The position numbers were made by a program, and so were the translations under genes. A stretch of 64,000 nt of DNA, taken from contig JANRID010000023.1 of the NCBI GenBank assembly GCA_033765305.1, positions 1 through 64,000 on the forward strand, written 5' to 3'. A model generated the notes under the pieces. The model had not been told where the DNA came from. It worked only from the letters and a program-made list of their open reading frames with translations, and did no database searches. Source of the stretch: RDXT01 sp033765305 (GTDB lineage: Bacteria > Bacteroidota > Bacteroidia > J057). Of the stretch, positions 19,274-28,798 are shown piece by piece; position 1 is the stretch's first letter; every line of letters starts with the position of its first letter.

Positions 19274-19295
19274 CCTGCCTCTGGTGGGAGGCAGG
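19274..19295 (-). terminator. Hairpin downstream of the 19342-20376 gene
   Basis: Perfect 8-bp stem CCTGCCTC/GAGGCAGG with a 6-nt loop, 46 bp past the stop codon on the minus strand; no strong T-tract. Confidence 0.5.
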
Positions 19296-19341
19296 CTTGG
19301 TTGCGCGCGGTACAGGCAGGCGGCGCCAGCGCTGCCGGCGC

Positions 19342-20376
19342 TTACTTCCCGCCGACGCTCTTCTGGATATAGGCTCCTACCGCAGTGGAGAGCCCGGCCA
19401 GGATGTGGTCGATGCCTTCGGCGGAAATGGTGTTTGTTTCGGGCTTTTTCTTGTTGTAGTCCCGGAACGGCTGGCCGTCCATGCCCAGGTAGTAGCGGGC
19501 GCCGGCGTAAAACACGCCTTTGGAATACAGCGCTGCATCTTCCTTGCCCTCCGGCAGGGGAATGGGATTGGGGCCGAAGAGGGTCAGGTTGACATTGTGC
19601 AGCATATTTTTCTCGTCATTCGGGCGGGTATGGGTAAAATACACCACCGCGACCGCGTCCACGCCCAGCAGCTTGCAGAGGTCATGTCCGAGGGCTTCCG
19701 TCATCTTCGGGTCTTTGCGGAACTGCTGCACCTTCACGTCCACAACCTTGCCTTTTTTGCCCGTCAGGCCGGTTTTGGTGTAATTGGCGTAGGGCTCGTT
19801 TTCGATATCGCAGACGGTATAGCCTTCCGGATAGCCGTAAAAAACCTGCAGCGCCTGTTTGCCGAAGCCGGCCCAGAACTCGGACGCTTTGCTGTGCGCA
19901 ACCTCAAACGCCTGATAGGCTGTTCTTTTTGCTTCGGTATCCAGGTACTGATCCGGAGTCAGCAGGTCCATGCCGTAGCTGGCGAAGGTGCTTTTCATGC
20001 CGGCAAGGCTTTTGTCATAAAACAGGGCTGCGATATCGCCCCCATTTCCGGCGCTGCGGGTGGTGGTGGTGGTCGTGGTGTAGGAAACGTACCCTGCGTC
20101 CTGGGTGCTTTTGCTGACGCGGGTGATGCCGGGGTCAAAGCCGTAGAAGGAGACCAGGGCGACCCGTTTGGGCGGCTGGGCGAGGGCGGAGAGGTTGGCG
20201 GAGTAGCCTTTGCCGTTCTTGGCCTTGCGGCCCTCGACCGGGAAATCGAGCTGGGCCTTGCCGGCAGCGGCCTTGGCACTGGGGGCAAATTTGGGAATCA
20301 CGCTTTGGGCAGCAGCCCGGTCTGCGGCGCCCGGCAGCAGGGCCAGCACCAGCAAGGTGAACAATACGGTACGCAT
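19342..20376 (-). CDS. Exported protein of unknown function
   Basis: 344 residues with an N-terminal signal peptide (MRTVLFTLLVLALLPGAADRAAAQ). The mature protein begins with a Lys/Ala-rich stretch, then KRVALVSFYGFDPGITR, a run of seven Thr (residues about 101-107), and YFTHTRPNDEKNMLHNVNLTLFGPNPIPLP. It resembles Bacteroidota exported proteins of unknown role whose core looks like a Rossmann-type alpha/beta domain (VAVVYFTHTR strand). No catalytic motif I can name. Monocistronic, with a hairpin downstream. Confidence 0.65.
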   Translation of the reverse strand: MRTVLFTLLVLALLPGAADRAAAQSVIPKFAPSAKAAAGKAQLDFPVEGRKAKNGKGYSANLSALAQPPKRVALVSFYGFDPGITRVSKSTQDAGYVSYTTTTTTTRSAGNGGDIAALFYDKSLAGMKSTFASYGMDLLTPDQYLDTEAKRTAYQAFEVAHSKASEFWAGFGKQALQVFYGYPEGYTVCDIENEPYANYTKTGLTGKKGKVVDVKVQQFRKDPKMTEALGHDLCKLLGVDAVAVVYFTHTRPNDEKNMLHNVNLTLFGPNPIPLPEGKEDAALYSKGVFYAGARYYLGMDGQPFRDYNKKKPETNTISAEGIDHILAGLSTAVGAYIQKSVGGK

Positions 20377-20712
20377 GGGGAAGTATTTGATATGGTGAAA
20401 CCTGTCATCCGGCGCGTGTTCCGCTCACCGGAATACCCCAAAGTTCTTGCAGGGAGCTGGTTTCCGCCATCGGGCAGCAGCCGTATTTTGCTCGGGTGTT
20501 TACCTGAGACCAGCCGGGTGAAGGTTCACCACTCAGAAAGTACGTACACTGAGAAACACTAAGTTAGGCCTTCTTCGTGTATCTTAGTGCCCTCAGGGTC
20601 TGAGTGGTAACATATGACGGATTCACCACTCAGAAGATACGCTCACCAAGTTACACCAAGAGACGCTTCTCAGTGCAACTCAGTGCCTCTCAGTGTCTTA
20701 GTGGCAAACCCC
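20377..20712. repeat. Intergenic region with dispersed CACTCAG/CTTAGTG repeats
   Basis: 336 bp. From about 20525 to 20705 two imperfect units carry TTCACCACTCAGAA, an ACTGAGAAACACTAAG-like stretch and TCTTAGTG...GAGTGGTA. A related copy is at 40735-40915. This is an interspersed non-coding repeat family. No gene seen. Confidence 0.75.
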
Positions 20713-22584
20713 CTACTTTCCGCCTTTCGCCAGCACAAAAAACACCGGATCCGTATTCACGCCCCGTTCGATGGTGAAGCTCAGGAACTCCCGGATAGGA
20801 TGGGTATTGCCGGTTTCGCAGTCGAGGGTTGCGATCAGGGAGCCCGCCGGTCGGTTGTAGCTGGTGCAGGCAGTGCCATCGTATTTCGTGACCCGTAGAT
20901 CTCCGCCATTAGGAAAAAGCACAAACAGGTAGATGAACTGATAGGGCTCCAGCTCAGCGCCCGTCACCCTCCTGTAATCGGTGACCTCGGCCATTTCCAG
21001 TACGGTGCCCCCTTGCCTTACGATCCCCTGGGCAAACTCCTGGCCGAGCTGACGCATCGTCTGCAGATACAGCGCCCGGTTTTCAGCAGTAGGCTCCACC
21101 TTCACGCCGGGATTGGCGGGGGCCGAAGGAGAATAGGTGACCACGCCGCCACCTCCTTGCCGCTGGTTGAGAATCACCTGCTTGTAGTTCCCGTTGCCCA
21201 GTCCCTTGGGGTTGGTCGCAGGCAGATGCTGGCCTCCCAATGCCATACAGCGGTCGTATTCACGGATGGCATCGTCATTACGCCTGTCCAGAAAGTATTC
21301 TTCCCCCAGCCAATAGTGGTAATCGGGTACATTGGGTGCCAATGCCACGGCTTTTTCCAGGTCCTGCACCCGGGTGGCAAAATCCTTCACCGCTTTTCGG
21401 CGGATGGTATAGCGGGCATAATACAGCTTCGCCTCATTGGGATGGCTGGCAATGCCCTGGGCCAGGGTGGCCATCGCAGCATCGAACTGATCTGCCTGCG
21501 CCTGTTCCTGGGCCAGGCTGATCGTCATCTCGGCGCTGAGCCCGCTCTGCTGGCCGAGGAGCTGCAGCGCTTCGGTTTTATACTTAAAATAAGGCTGTTC
21601 GTTGGGGGCATACAGGGGCAGGGCGGCATCGTAGTCGGCAATGGCGGCCTCATACCGGCCCAGGTTGAATTTGGCATAGCCCCGGTTATTCAGAAAACGG
21701 GGTTCTTTCGCATCCAGCCGCACGGCCTGATCCAAATCGGACAGTGCCAGCTCCCATTGTTTGTTTTTCAGGCGGATGACCCCGCGCATGTTCCACGCAA
21801 AGGCGCTGGATTGTTCGGTGCTCAGGTACCGGGTGAAGCTGGCCTCGGCTTTGTCGAATTGCTGCAGGTGGTAGTAGGCATCACCGAGGTCGAGGTGGAT
21901 GGCTGCCGATTTTTGTCCCAGCTCAATCGCCCGTTCGAGGTGGACCACGGCGGGGGCATACTGCTGCTGGCTGGAGAGCAGGGTGCCCTTGTTCATGTGG
22001 GCAAACCCCTGGTCGGGGCTGAGGCGGAGGCATTCGTCGTAATCCTGCAGGGCCAGGTCTTTTTGGCCTGTTTTTTCGCGGCAGGTTCCCCGGTTGAGCC
22101 AGTTGATGGGGTCCTGCGGGTCCTTTTGGATCGCAAGGTCCCAGATGGGCAGGGCCTCCCGGTATTTGCCGGTGCGCAGCAGGGCGTAGGCGTAGCGTTC
22201 CGCCATATTGGCATCTGCCATTTCGGGATTGCGTGCCCAAACCACCTGGAAATCGGCGGCAGCCTCGGCGTACCGCTCCAGCGCATAGAGGGCAGTGGCC
22301 CGGTTGGCGTTGGCTTTTGCCATGTCAGGTGCCAGGGTAAGCGCCTGGCCGGCGGCCGTAATGGCTTCTTCATATCGGTTGAGCGCCGTAAGGCAAAACG
22401 CCTTCCGGTTCCATGCATCCGCAAAGTCAGGCTGAAGGGCAATGGCCTCCTCCGTCAGCCTCAGGGCTTCCGGGTACTGCCGCTGCGAGATGGCCGTATA
22501 GGCCTGCTGGTACTTTTCCTGGGCCGTTTGTGCGTTGAGTCCCAGACAAGCCAGACACAGGAGGGTGGTCAGAATCGGTTTCAT
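20713..22584 (-). CDS. Exported TPR-repeat protein
   Basis: 623 residues with a signal peptide (MKPILTTLLCLACLGLNAQ). About ten 34-residue TPRs follow from residue 20 to about 440 (typical EEAITAAGQALTLAPDMAKANANRATALYALERYAEA). The C-terminal 150 residues form a separate domain (NPKGLGNGNYKQVILNQRQ, then ALYLQTMRQLGQEFAQGIVRQGG...LEMAEVTDYRRVTGAELEPYQFIYLFVLFP) without a family I know. Likely a periplasmic scaffold. Same strand as, and 200 bp downstream of, the ATPase/TPR pair; co-function cannot be told. Confidence 0.82.
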   Translation of the reverse strand: MKPILTTLLCLACLGLNAQTAQEKYQQAYTAISQRQYPEALRLTEEAIALQPDFADAWNRKAFCLTALNRYEEAITAAGQALTLAPDMAKANANRATALYALERYAEAAADFQVVWARNPEMADANMAERYAYALLRTGKYREALPIWDLAIQKDPQDPINWLNRGTCREKTGQKDLALQDYDECLRLSPDQGFAHMNKGTLLSSQQQYAPAVVHLERAIELGQKSAAIHLDLGDAYYHLQQFDKAEASFTRYLSTEQSSAFAWNMRGVIRLKNKQWELALSDLDQAVRLDAKEPRFLNNRGYAKFNLGRYEAAIADYDAALPLYAPNEQPYFKYKTEALQLLGQQSGLSAEMTISLAQEQAQADQFDAAMATLAQGIASHPNEAKLYYARYTIRRKAVKDFATRVQDLEKAVALAPNVPDYHYWLGEEYFLDRRNDDAIREYDRCMALGGQHLPATNPKGLGNGNYKQVILNQRQGGGGVVTYSPSAPANPGVKVEPTAENRALYLQTMRQLGQEFAQGIVRQGGTVLEMAEVTDYRRVTGAELEPYQFIYLFVLFPNGGDLRVTKYDGTACTSYNRPAGSLIATLDCETGNTHPIREFLSFTIERGVNTDPVFFVLAKGGK

Positions 22585-22784
22585 ACAAAAAGGTAAACAG
22601 GATTTCCCTGATTGTCAACGGCCTGGGGCCTTGAATCCGGGAATGCCCCAAATTTCGGCTGCGGGGCGTATGCCCGCCATCGGGCAGATGCGGGATTTTG
22701 GTAGGGTGTTTGCCTGAGGGGTGTCTTGGCTCATGCGCAGCTGCAGGCCAGGCTCAGCATAGCCCCTGAAGGCGCATCTGCTGC

Positions 22785-24545
22785 TCAAGTACGCTTGCCT
22801 TCCAGCCTGTCCAGCTTTGCCAGCCAGGCTTTCACCTTTTCTGAGTCGGGGTGCTTTGCTCCCAAACGGGACGAAAACACCTGTTGGGCTTTTTCCAGCA
22901 AGGGCCGGGCTTGGCTGTATGCCTTCAAGTCCATCAGCACTGAGGCCAGATTCGCATATTTTACTGCCGTGGCAGGGTGCCATAACCCTAAATTGCGCTC
23001 GGCCGATGCCAGGGCCTTTTCAAGTAAGGTCTTGGCCCCAGCATAATCTCCTAAATGCCTAAGCACTACAGCTAGATTCGAGTATGTGACAGCAGTAGTG
23101 GGATGAAACTCCCCAAAATAGCGCTCTTCTGAGGCCAAGGCCTTTTCCAGCAAGGCTTTGGCCCCGGCATACTCGCCCAAATCTTGGAGCACCAAGGCCA
23201 GATTAGAGTACCGGACGGCGGTGATGGGATGCAGCTCCCCAAAATTGCGCTCGGCAGACGCCACTGCTTTTTCCAGCAAAACTCTGGCCCCGGCATAATC
23301 GCCTAAATCCTGGAACACGGTGGCCAGATTGGAGTAACGGATGGCTGTATTAGGATGCAGCTCCCCAAAGTTGTGCTCGTCCGATGCCAAGGCCTTTTCC
23401 AGCAAGGCTTTGGCCCCGGCATACTCGCCTAAGTCTTGGAGCACGGTGGCCAGATTGGAGTACCGGACGGCAGTGCTGGGGTGCAGGGCTCCAAAAGTGC
23501 GCTCGTCCGATGCCAGTGCTTTTTCCAGCAAGGCTTTGGCGCCGGCATAATCACCCAAGGCTTGGAGTACTACGGCCAGATTGGAGTAACGAACGGCGGT
23601 GATGGGATGCAGCTCCCCAAAGTTGTGCTCGTCCGATGCCAAGGCCTTTTCCAGCAAGGCTTTGGCCCCCACATAATCGCCCAAGTCTTGGAGCACAGTG
23701 GCCAGATTGTTTTGCATCTCTGCGATGACCGCTTCATCGCCGCTTGTTTCCGCCAGTTCCAGGGCTTTCCGGGCATGGTATCCGGCATCGGCGTACTGGC
23801 CGAGGTACCGGTGAAAGCAGGCTAAGCGTTCATGCGCATACAGCAGGGAGGGCAAGCCGCCATGGGCATCGTCCTGCAGGTGGGCGAGGCGATGGTAGTC
23901 CCGCGCGGCCGCCAGACCCGCGGGGTAGTCGCCAAGGTCTTCGAGCAGGGGCAGCAGCTGGCGGTAGAGGTTGTCGAGCTGGGAGAAGCTGCCGGAGCCG
24001 GCAGCGGCGATTTCAGCGCGCAGGCGCTCCAGTTCGGCGGCTTTGCCGGCTGCGCCGAGGCCGCCGATGGACGAGATGCGCGGCTCCTGCATGACCAGGC
24101 CGCTGCGTGCCGGCAGGTCCGCCAGCAGACTGAGCTCGGCATCCCGGCGGCTCCAGAAGTCGGGCATGCCCTTCATTACGGTGGGCAGGCCGCCGGCAGG
24201 CAGGAAGGCGATCAGGGCGAGGGGCTGCTCTGCCAGCCAGTCCCGGCGCTGGTTGAAAGCAATGCGGAAGTCGTCGTTTTCGGGGCGGAAGAGTTCATCG
24301 AAGTCAGGAATAAAAACGATGCCTTTTCTGAAGTCCTTAATTTGCTGCGAAAAGCCCCGGAAGTGGTTCCCTTTTATATTCACATGCAGAATGGCACGTT
24401 TAGGGTAGTTTTTCCTGACAAAGTCTTCGGTCTGCTGGATAGCAGACAGATGGTTATACTCCGCCAGGACAAAGCGGAACTGTTCCTCCCGCAGCACACG
24501 GCCCAGCAGTTGCAGCTCTTCGCGGAAGGAAGCCTGTTCCATCAT
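22785..24545 (-). CDS. Degenerate-ATPase-like domain plus seven near-identical 42-residue TPRs (partner of the 24554-25900 ATPase)
   Basis: 586 residues, no signal peptide. Residues 1-155 (FRFVLAEYNHLSAIQQTEDF, KGIVFIPDFDELF, NQRRDWLAEQPLALIAFLP, GMPDFWSRR) look like a STAND/AAA module that kept the sensor and Arg parts but has no Walker A: inference from pattern. Residues about 195-270 are degenerate TPRs. Then seven 42-residue kinesin-light-chain TPRs (consensus TAVRYSNLAVVLQDLGDYAG, then AKALLEKALASDE and GELHP). The ATPase stops 8 bp upstream, so the two form an operon. I infer a two-part NTPase/sensor system, perhaps anti-phage or conflict-related; no effector domain is recognisable. Confidence 0.75.
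   Translation of the reverse strand: MMEQASFREELQLLGRVLREEQFRFVLAEYNHLSAIQQTEDFVRKNYPKRAILHVNIKGNHFRGFSQQIKDFRKGIVFIPDFDELFRPENDDFRIAFNQRRDWLAEQPLALIAFLPAGGLPTVMKGMPDFWSRRDAELSLLADLPARSGLVMQEPRISSIGGLGAAGKAAELERLRAEIAAAGSGSFSQLDNLYRQLLPLLEDLGDYPAGLAAARDYHRLAHLQDDAHGGLPSLLYAHERLACFHRYLGQYADAGYHARKALELAETSGDEAVIAEMQNNLATVLQDLGDYVGAKALLEKALASDEHNFGELHPITAVRYSNLAVVLQALGDYAGAKALLEKALASDERTFGALHPSTAVRYSNLATVLQDLGEYAGAKALLEKALASDEHNFGELHPNTAIRYSNLATVFQDLGDYAGARVLLEKAVASAERNFGELHPITAVRYSNLALVLQDLGEYAGAKALLEKALASEERYFGEFHPTTAVTYSNLAVVLRHLGDYAGAKTLLEKALASAERNLGLWHPATAVKYANLASVLMDLKAYSQARPLLEKAQQVFSSRLGAKHPDSEKVKAWLAKLDRLEGKRT
22850..23735 (-). repeat. Seven tandem 126-bp coding repeats (TPR array)
   Basis: DNA units of 126 bp encode the 42-residue TPRs; the central five are highly similar, differing mostly at a few codons (GAGCTC/GCCCTG, ACC/ATC/AGC at the turn). 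Such arrays gain and lose units by recombination. Confidence 0.85.
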
Positions 24546-24553
24546 ATGCCTTC

Positions 24554-25900
24554 CTATTGCTGGTAGTACGCAGAGGCTTTCACAAGCGGGTTGATGGCCT
24601 TATAGCTGCCGTCGTTGTATTCGAACACATAGTTCTTTTCGAGCAGGGGCTGCAGTTCGGTTTTCAGCCCGATGGACTTGCCATCGGCCAGGTCTTGTTC
24701 CAATTGCTTCAGCAGCGCGATTTCTTTTTCTTCCACATTGCGGCCGATCTGGTTGGCAAGCCTGGCAATGGACTTGTCAATGGCCGCCATGTCGAGGACG
24801 GCTTGGCCTTCGGCCAAACTCCAGTTGGCGGTTTCGAGGATGCGGAGCAGCTGCAAGGGTGAGCCGCCGCTGTACCGGATCGCTTTTTCGATCACGGCCT
24901 CCGACTCGAACAGCGAACGGTCGATGCGTTTACAGACAAACTCCTTGTACCGTTCGACAGCTTCTGCGACGGGAGTTCCGTCCCGCTCTTCCACTTTGAT
25001 GAAAGGAAAAATGACCACGTCGCTGAATTGCCGGATGATGGCCTCCTCCTTAATCAGTTCGACGGGCAAGGTGAAAATGGTATTGGCTTTAATTTTCAGG
25101 ATTCGGTTGCTTTCTTCCAAAATGAGCCTGCGGCGCTGCTCGGCAGTAAAAGTTTTTTCCAGTCCATCGATGATAAACAGCACCTCCCGTGCAATGCCTT
25201 GTTTCTGGAGCTTCCGGTTTACCTCCTCCATGAACTCGTTGAACTTGGGGGCGTAATCGGTGAAGTTGTTTTTGAAAGACTCCCGGATTTTATCTGCACG
25301 CTCGGCGCTGCCCTGCAAACCTGCTTTGAGCTTGGCTGTTACGCCCAGCAATACACTCAGCACCCGCCCGCCGATCCCGGTCTGGCCGGGATCAAATTCA
25401 ATTTCGGCGCTGCCTGAAACCGTCAGCGACTTGTTGATTTCCTTCACCCGCTCCCTGAACCAGTTGTTCATCGAATTCACGATACCAGCGTCCACATTCA
25501 GACCCGCTTCGTCGGCTTGTTCGACGAGTTTCTGCAGCTGAAAAATCAGGACGTCCATGTACTGGACCTTGTCCATGTCCAGCTCCTTGTCGATGTTGCA
25601 GACGACGGTGAAGAAGCATCTGGGCCCGCTGAACAGCTTGGCATATTTAGCCAGCTCGGAGGTTTTGCCCGTTCCCCGCATGCCGGCTAGAAACAGAAAA
25701 GTCTTGTTGCTGCGGTTGAGGTCGGCGTTGAATACGTACTCATCCCCCTCTTTGGTGATATTCAGGATGCGGCATAGCTGCTGCATTTGAAAATCGCCCC
25801 TGACGCCATCAAAGTCGGTGTAAAATTCGTGCCCGAAGGGCACGGGTTCGAACTTGTTCACCGCTTGGTCTATCTCATTGATATGCGTAGCTTTTCTCAT
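24554..25900 (-). CDS. P-loop ATPase, first gene of a two-gene ATPase/TPR module
   Basis: 448 residues, cytoplasmic. Walker A GMRGTGKT at residues 73-80, Walker B VLFIIDGLEK with Asp245, and a C-terminal winged-helix-like segment (about 360-448: EKEIALLKQLEQDLADGKSIGLKTELQPLLEKNYVF in two parts). An Asp/Phe-rich N-terminus (FYTDFDGVRGDF) precedes the nucleotide site. A 60-residue insert with Gly-rich GQTGIGGRVLSVLLG lies between the Walker motifs. It resembles AAA/STAND ATPases used in biological conflict, but no named family fits. Followed after 8 bp by the TPR partner. Confidence 0.8.
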   Translation of the reverse strand: MRKATHINEIDQAVNKFEPVPFGHEFYTDFDGVRGDFQMQQLCRILNITKEGDEYVFNADLNRSNKTFLFLAGMRGTGKTSELAKYAKLFSGPRCFFTVVCNIDKELDMDKVQYMDVLIFQLQKLVEQADEAGLNVDAGIVNSMNNWFRERVKEINKSLTVSGSAEIEFDPGQTGIGGRVLSVLLGVTAKLKAGLQGSAERADKIRESFKNNFTDYAPKFNEFMEEVNRKLQKQGIAREVLFIIDGLEKTFTAEQRRRLILEESNRILKIKANTIFTLPVELIKEEAIIRQFSDVVIFPFIKVEERDGTPVAEAVERYKEFVCKRIDRSLFESEAVIEKAIRYSGGSPLQLLRILETANWSLAEGQAVLDMAAIDKSIARLANQIGRNVEEKEIALLKQLEQDLADGKSIGLKTELQPLLEKNYVFEYNDGSYKAINPLVKASAYYQQ

Positions 25901-26017
25901 ATGCCGGCTGCTTGTATTGCAAAGATATAGGAATGCTGCGCCAATTGGGAATGCTGAGCCGGTATTTCGCCTGATTGCCCTTCAGCCGCATGCTCCCCAG
26001 GCATGCGCCAGCCGGGC

Positions 26018-27943
26018 TTAGCCCGCCAGCGGCACCCGCAGATCCGCCTGCACCCCTTCACCTGGCTGAGAAGTGAGCTGCAGCACCGCCCCGATATGCG
26101 CTGCGCGGGTGCGCATGCTCACCAGGCCGAGGCTGGCGGAGTCGCCTGCGTTGGGGGCCATGCCTTTGCCGTTGTCGGAGAGGCGGAGGTGCAGCCCGCC
26201 GGGTTGCTGATGGAGGCGGACGGTGACCGCTGTCGCTTCCGCGTGTTTCAGGATATTGTTGACCAGCTCCTGCGCGATGCGGAAGCAGGCGAGTTCTACG
26301 GCCTGCGGCAGGCGTTCGGACGTGGGAGGGAGATCGCTTTGCCAGTCGAGGCGGATGCCGGCGGGCTCCAGCGAGGCAGTCAGCATTTCTTCGAGGGCGG
26401 GAGCCAGCCCCACCGTGTCGAGGGTGCGGGGCAGCAGCTGGCGGGTAATGGCGCGGACTTCGTCGCCCGCATCCAGCAGGGAGTCGCTGATGCGGCGGGT
26501 GAGGGTTCTGACCGGTTCTGCGGCAGCTTCTAAGTCTGTCTGCAGGCGCTGGGCGGCCATGCGCAATGCCCCGATCTGCTGGGCGATGCCATCGTGCAGT
26601 TCGGCGGCCAGGCGGCGGCGCTCCGATTCGGTCCCTTCGATCAGGGCCTCGATGCCCCGCCGCTGGGTCTCCAGCCGGGCCTCGCGCATGCGCGCCCGCT
26701 GCCGCGCAATCAGGCCCGCGATCACTGCCCCGGCAGCCAGCAGCACCAGCAGCCCGCCGATCAGGGCGAGCCGGGTTTGCAGGCTGCGGTTGCGGGTTTC
26801 GGCAGAAAGCAGCAGGATCTGCTGTTCCTTTTTCTCGGTTTCAAACTGCACCTGGAGTTTGGCAATCGCTTCCTGGTGGGCGGTGCTCAGCAGGCTGTCC
26901 TGCAAGTGCACGTAGGCGTCCATGGCTTCATAGGCCTGCCGGGCATTGCCTTCCTGCAGGTAGGCCTTGCCGAGCCAGCGGTAGGCATCGGCCATTTCGC
27001 GGAGGCGGCCCGTGATGCGGGCGTAGGCCAGCCCTTTTTCCAGCTCCCGCCGGGCTTCGGACGGACTGCCCCAATCGGCCAGGAGGTGCCCGAGCAGCAC
27101 GTGGCTGTAGGCCATGCGCCCGGTATCCTGTACCGCCGTACTCATGCCAACTGCCTGCCGCACATAGCTGACTGCGCTGTCCCGGATGTCCAGATTTGCA
27201 TAGCAATTCCCCAGGGAGGCGTAGAGCGAAGCCAGATCCGCCTGCATACCGGCCTCCTCGTACAGGGCAATGCAGCCTTTAAGGGCGGAAATCATGTCGC
27301 GGTAGCGTTTTTCCGGCTCGTAGGACTTGGCGATGGCGGCCAGCGCAGCGGCTTTCATGCGCACGCTTCCGAGGCTGTCGGCAAGGTCGTAGGCTTTGGC
27401 GGCATAGCGGCGGGAAGCGGCCCCGTCCAGGATTTCGCCGTAGTAATTGGCGAGGTTGCCGTAGGCCTGGGCCAGGGGAACAGCCATGCCCCGCGCTTCG
27501 AATACCCGGAGGGCCTGCAGTTGCATATCAATGGCCTGCTGCACCTTGCCCAGCCGGAAATACAGGGCGGCAAGGTTGCTGCGGGTGCCGGCCGCTTTTT
27601 CCTCCAGGCCCAGCCGGTCGCGGATCTCCAGGGCCTGCTGGTAGTAGGCCAGCGCTTCCTCGCTGCCGCCAAAACTGCCATACATGGCCGCCAGGTCACT
27701 GCAGGCCTGGGCCAGGCGGGCGGGGTCGTCCATGCGCTGGGCGAGGCTGAGGGCTTCGCCTGCGTATTGCAGGGCGCGGTCCCGGTCCTTGCCGTAAAAC
27801 TCCCAGGCGATGTCGCCCAGCAGCTTCAGGCGGCTGGTGTCGTCGGGGGCGGCGGGCAGGCTGGCGATGAGGCTGTCGGCCAGGGACTGGGCCTGCGCTG
27901 CGGATGCGCCGGCAATCAGCAGCAAGCAGAGGAGGGTTCTCAT
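26018..27943 (-). CDS. TPR sensor histidine kinase (HisKA_3/NarX type)
   Basis: 641 residues. Signal peptide 1-19, six to eight TPRs (about 35-350) placed in the periplasm, a membrane helix at 392-413, a coiled linker, then an HisKA_3 box ELHDGIAQQ with phospho-acceptor His450. The HATPase domain has the N-box ELVNNILKH (560-567) and G1 box DNGKGM (590-595). It autophosphorylates and passes phosphate to the LuxR-type regulator encoded 16 bp upstream, a textbook pair. The signal is unknown. Confidence 0.93.
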   Translation of the reverse strand: MRTLLCLLLIAGASAAQAQSLADSLIASLPAAPDDTSRLKLLGDIAWEFYGKDRDRALQYAGEALSLAQRMDDPARLAQACSDLAAMYGSFGGSEEALAYYQQALEIRDRLGLEEKAAGTRSNLAALYFRLGKVQQAIDMQLQALRVFEARGMAVPLAQAYGNLANYYGEILDGAASRRYAAKAYDLADSLGSVRMKAAALAAIAKSYEPEKRYRDMISALKGCIALYEEAGMQADLASLYASLGNCYANLDIRDSAVSYVRQAVGMSTAVQDTGRMAYSHVLLGHLLADWGSPSEARRELEKGLAYARITGRLREMADAYRWLGKAYLQEGNARQAYEAMDAYVHLQDSLLSTAHQEAIAKLQVQFETEKKEQQILLLSAETRNRSLQTRLALIGGLLVLLAAGAVIAGLIARQRARMREARLETQRRGIEALIEGTESERRRLAAELHDGIAQQIGALRMAAQRLQTDLEAAAEPVRTLTRRISDSLLDAGDEVRAITRQLLPRTLDTVGLAPALEEMLTASLEPAGIRLDWQSDLPPTSERLPQAVELACFRIAQELVNNILKHAEATAVTVRLHQQPGGLHLRLSDNGKGMAPNAGDSASLGLVSMRTRAAHIGAVLQLTSQPGEGVQADLRVPLAG

Positions 27944-27959
27944 ATACAGGGGGTTGGGG

Positions 27960-28601
27960 TCAGAGAAGGCCTGCTTTCAGGGCAAACTGGGTGAGGAGGG
28001 CGACCTGATGGATGTCGAGCTTCCGCATCAGGTTGACGCGGTGGGTATCCACGGTTTTGATGCTGACAAACAGCATCTCTGCGATCTCCGGGTTGGATTT
28101 TCCCTGGGCGATGAGGGTCAGGATTTCCTTTTCGCGGGCCGTCAGGCTGGCCAGCCGGGCGAAGGCCGGGGAGGCCGGCGCCTCCTGCCGCTGCAGATCC
28201 TGATCGACATAGGATTTGCCTGCCGCCACCCGCCGGATGGCGAGCAGCAGCTCATCCTGGCCGGCGGTTTTGAGCAGGTAGCCGGCTGCGCCGGCCTGGA
28301 GGCAGCGCCTGACCAGCGCCGGCTCGGCATGCATGGTCAGCATCAGGATGCGGATGCCCGGATACTGCCGGAGCAGCGCTGCCGCCGTGTCCAGCCCGTT
28401 CATCACCGGCATGTCCAGGTCCATCAGCACGACCGCCTCGCCATGCCTGCGGATCAGGTCCAGAACCTCCTGCCCGTTGGCAGCCTCGGCGATGACCTGC
28501 ATATCCGCAGCGGCAGCCAGGAGGGCGCGCAGGCCCTGGCGCATCATCTGGTGGTCATCGGCGATGAGAATCCGGATAAGGGGTTCAGTATGAGACACCA
28601 T
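27960..28601 (-). CDS. LuxR/NarL-family response regulator
   Basis: 213 residues from the ATG at 28601. An upstream in-frame ATG would add 29 residues with no receiver-domain homology. Receiver domain: acidic pair near ILIADDH, phospho-acceptor Asp61 in VVLMDLDMP, Thr and Lys at LTMHA and LLKTAG. The C-terminal LuxR HTH (LTAREKEILTLIAQGKSNPEIA...VSIKTVDTHRVNLMRKL) binds DNA. Works with the TPR kinase that follows at 27943. Confidence 0.94.
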   Translation of the reverse strand: MVSHTEPLIRILIADDHQMMRQGLRALLAAAADMQVIAEAANGQEVLDLIRRHGEAVVLMDLDMPVMNGLDTAAALLRQYPGIRILMLTMHAEPALVRRCLQAGAAGYLLKTAGQDELLLAIRRVAAGKSYVDQDLQRQEAPASPAFARLASLTAREKEILTLIAQGKSNPEIAEMLFVSIKTVDTHRVNLMRKLDIHQVALLTQFALKAGLL

Positions 28602-28798
28602 ACCGTAAATATACGCAGCGCATTCCAGCCTTCCGAAGCCTGTGTTCCGCCTGCCCGCATATGCGGTTTCGTATGCGGAGTGCAGCATATTTCGCAGCGC
28701 CGGAACTGAGATCTGTCATTGGGCCGGGGAAAATATGCGCCTAAGTTGCTTCGATTCAACCATGTACCTATATCCGGCAACATCCTAACTCCCAAGCC
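28602..28798. other. Divergent intergenic region
   Basis: 197 bp between the response regulator and ppdK; it must contain both promoters. No perfect TAnnTTTG box seen. Confidence 0.3.
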
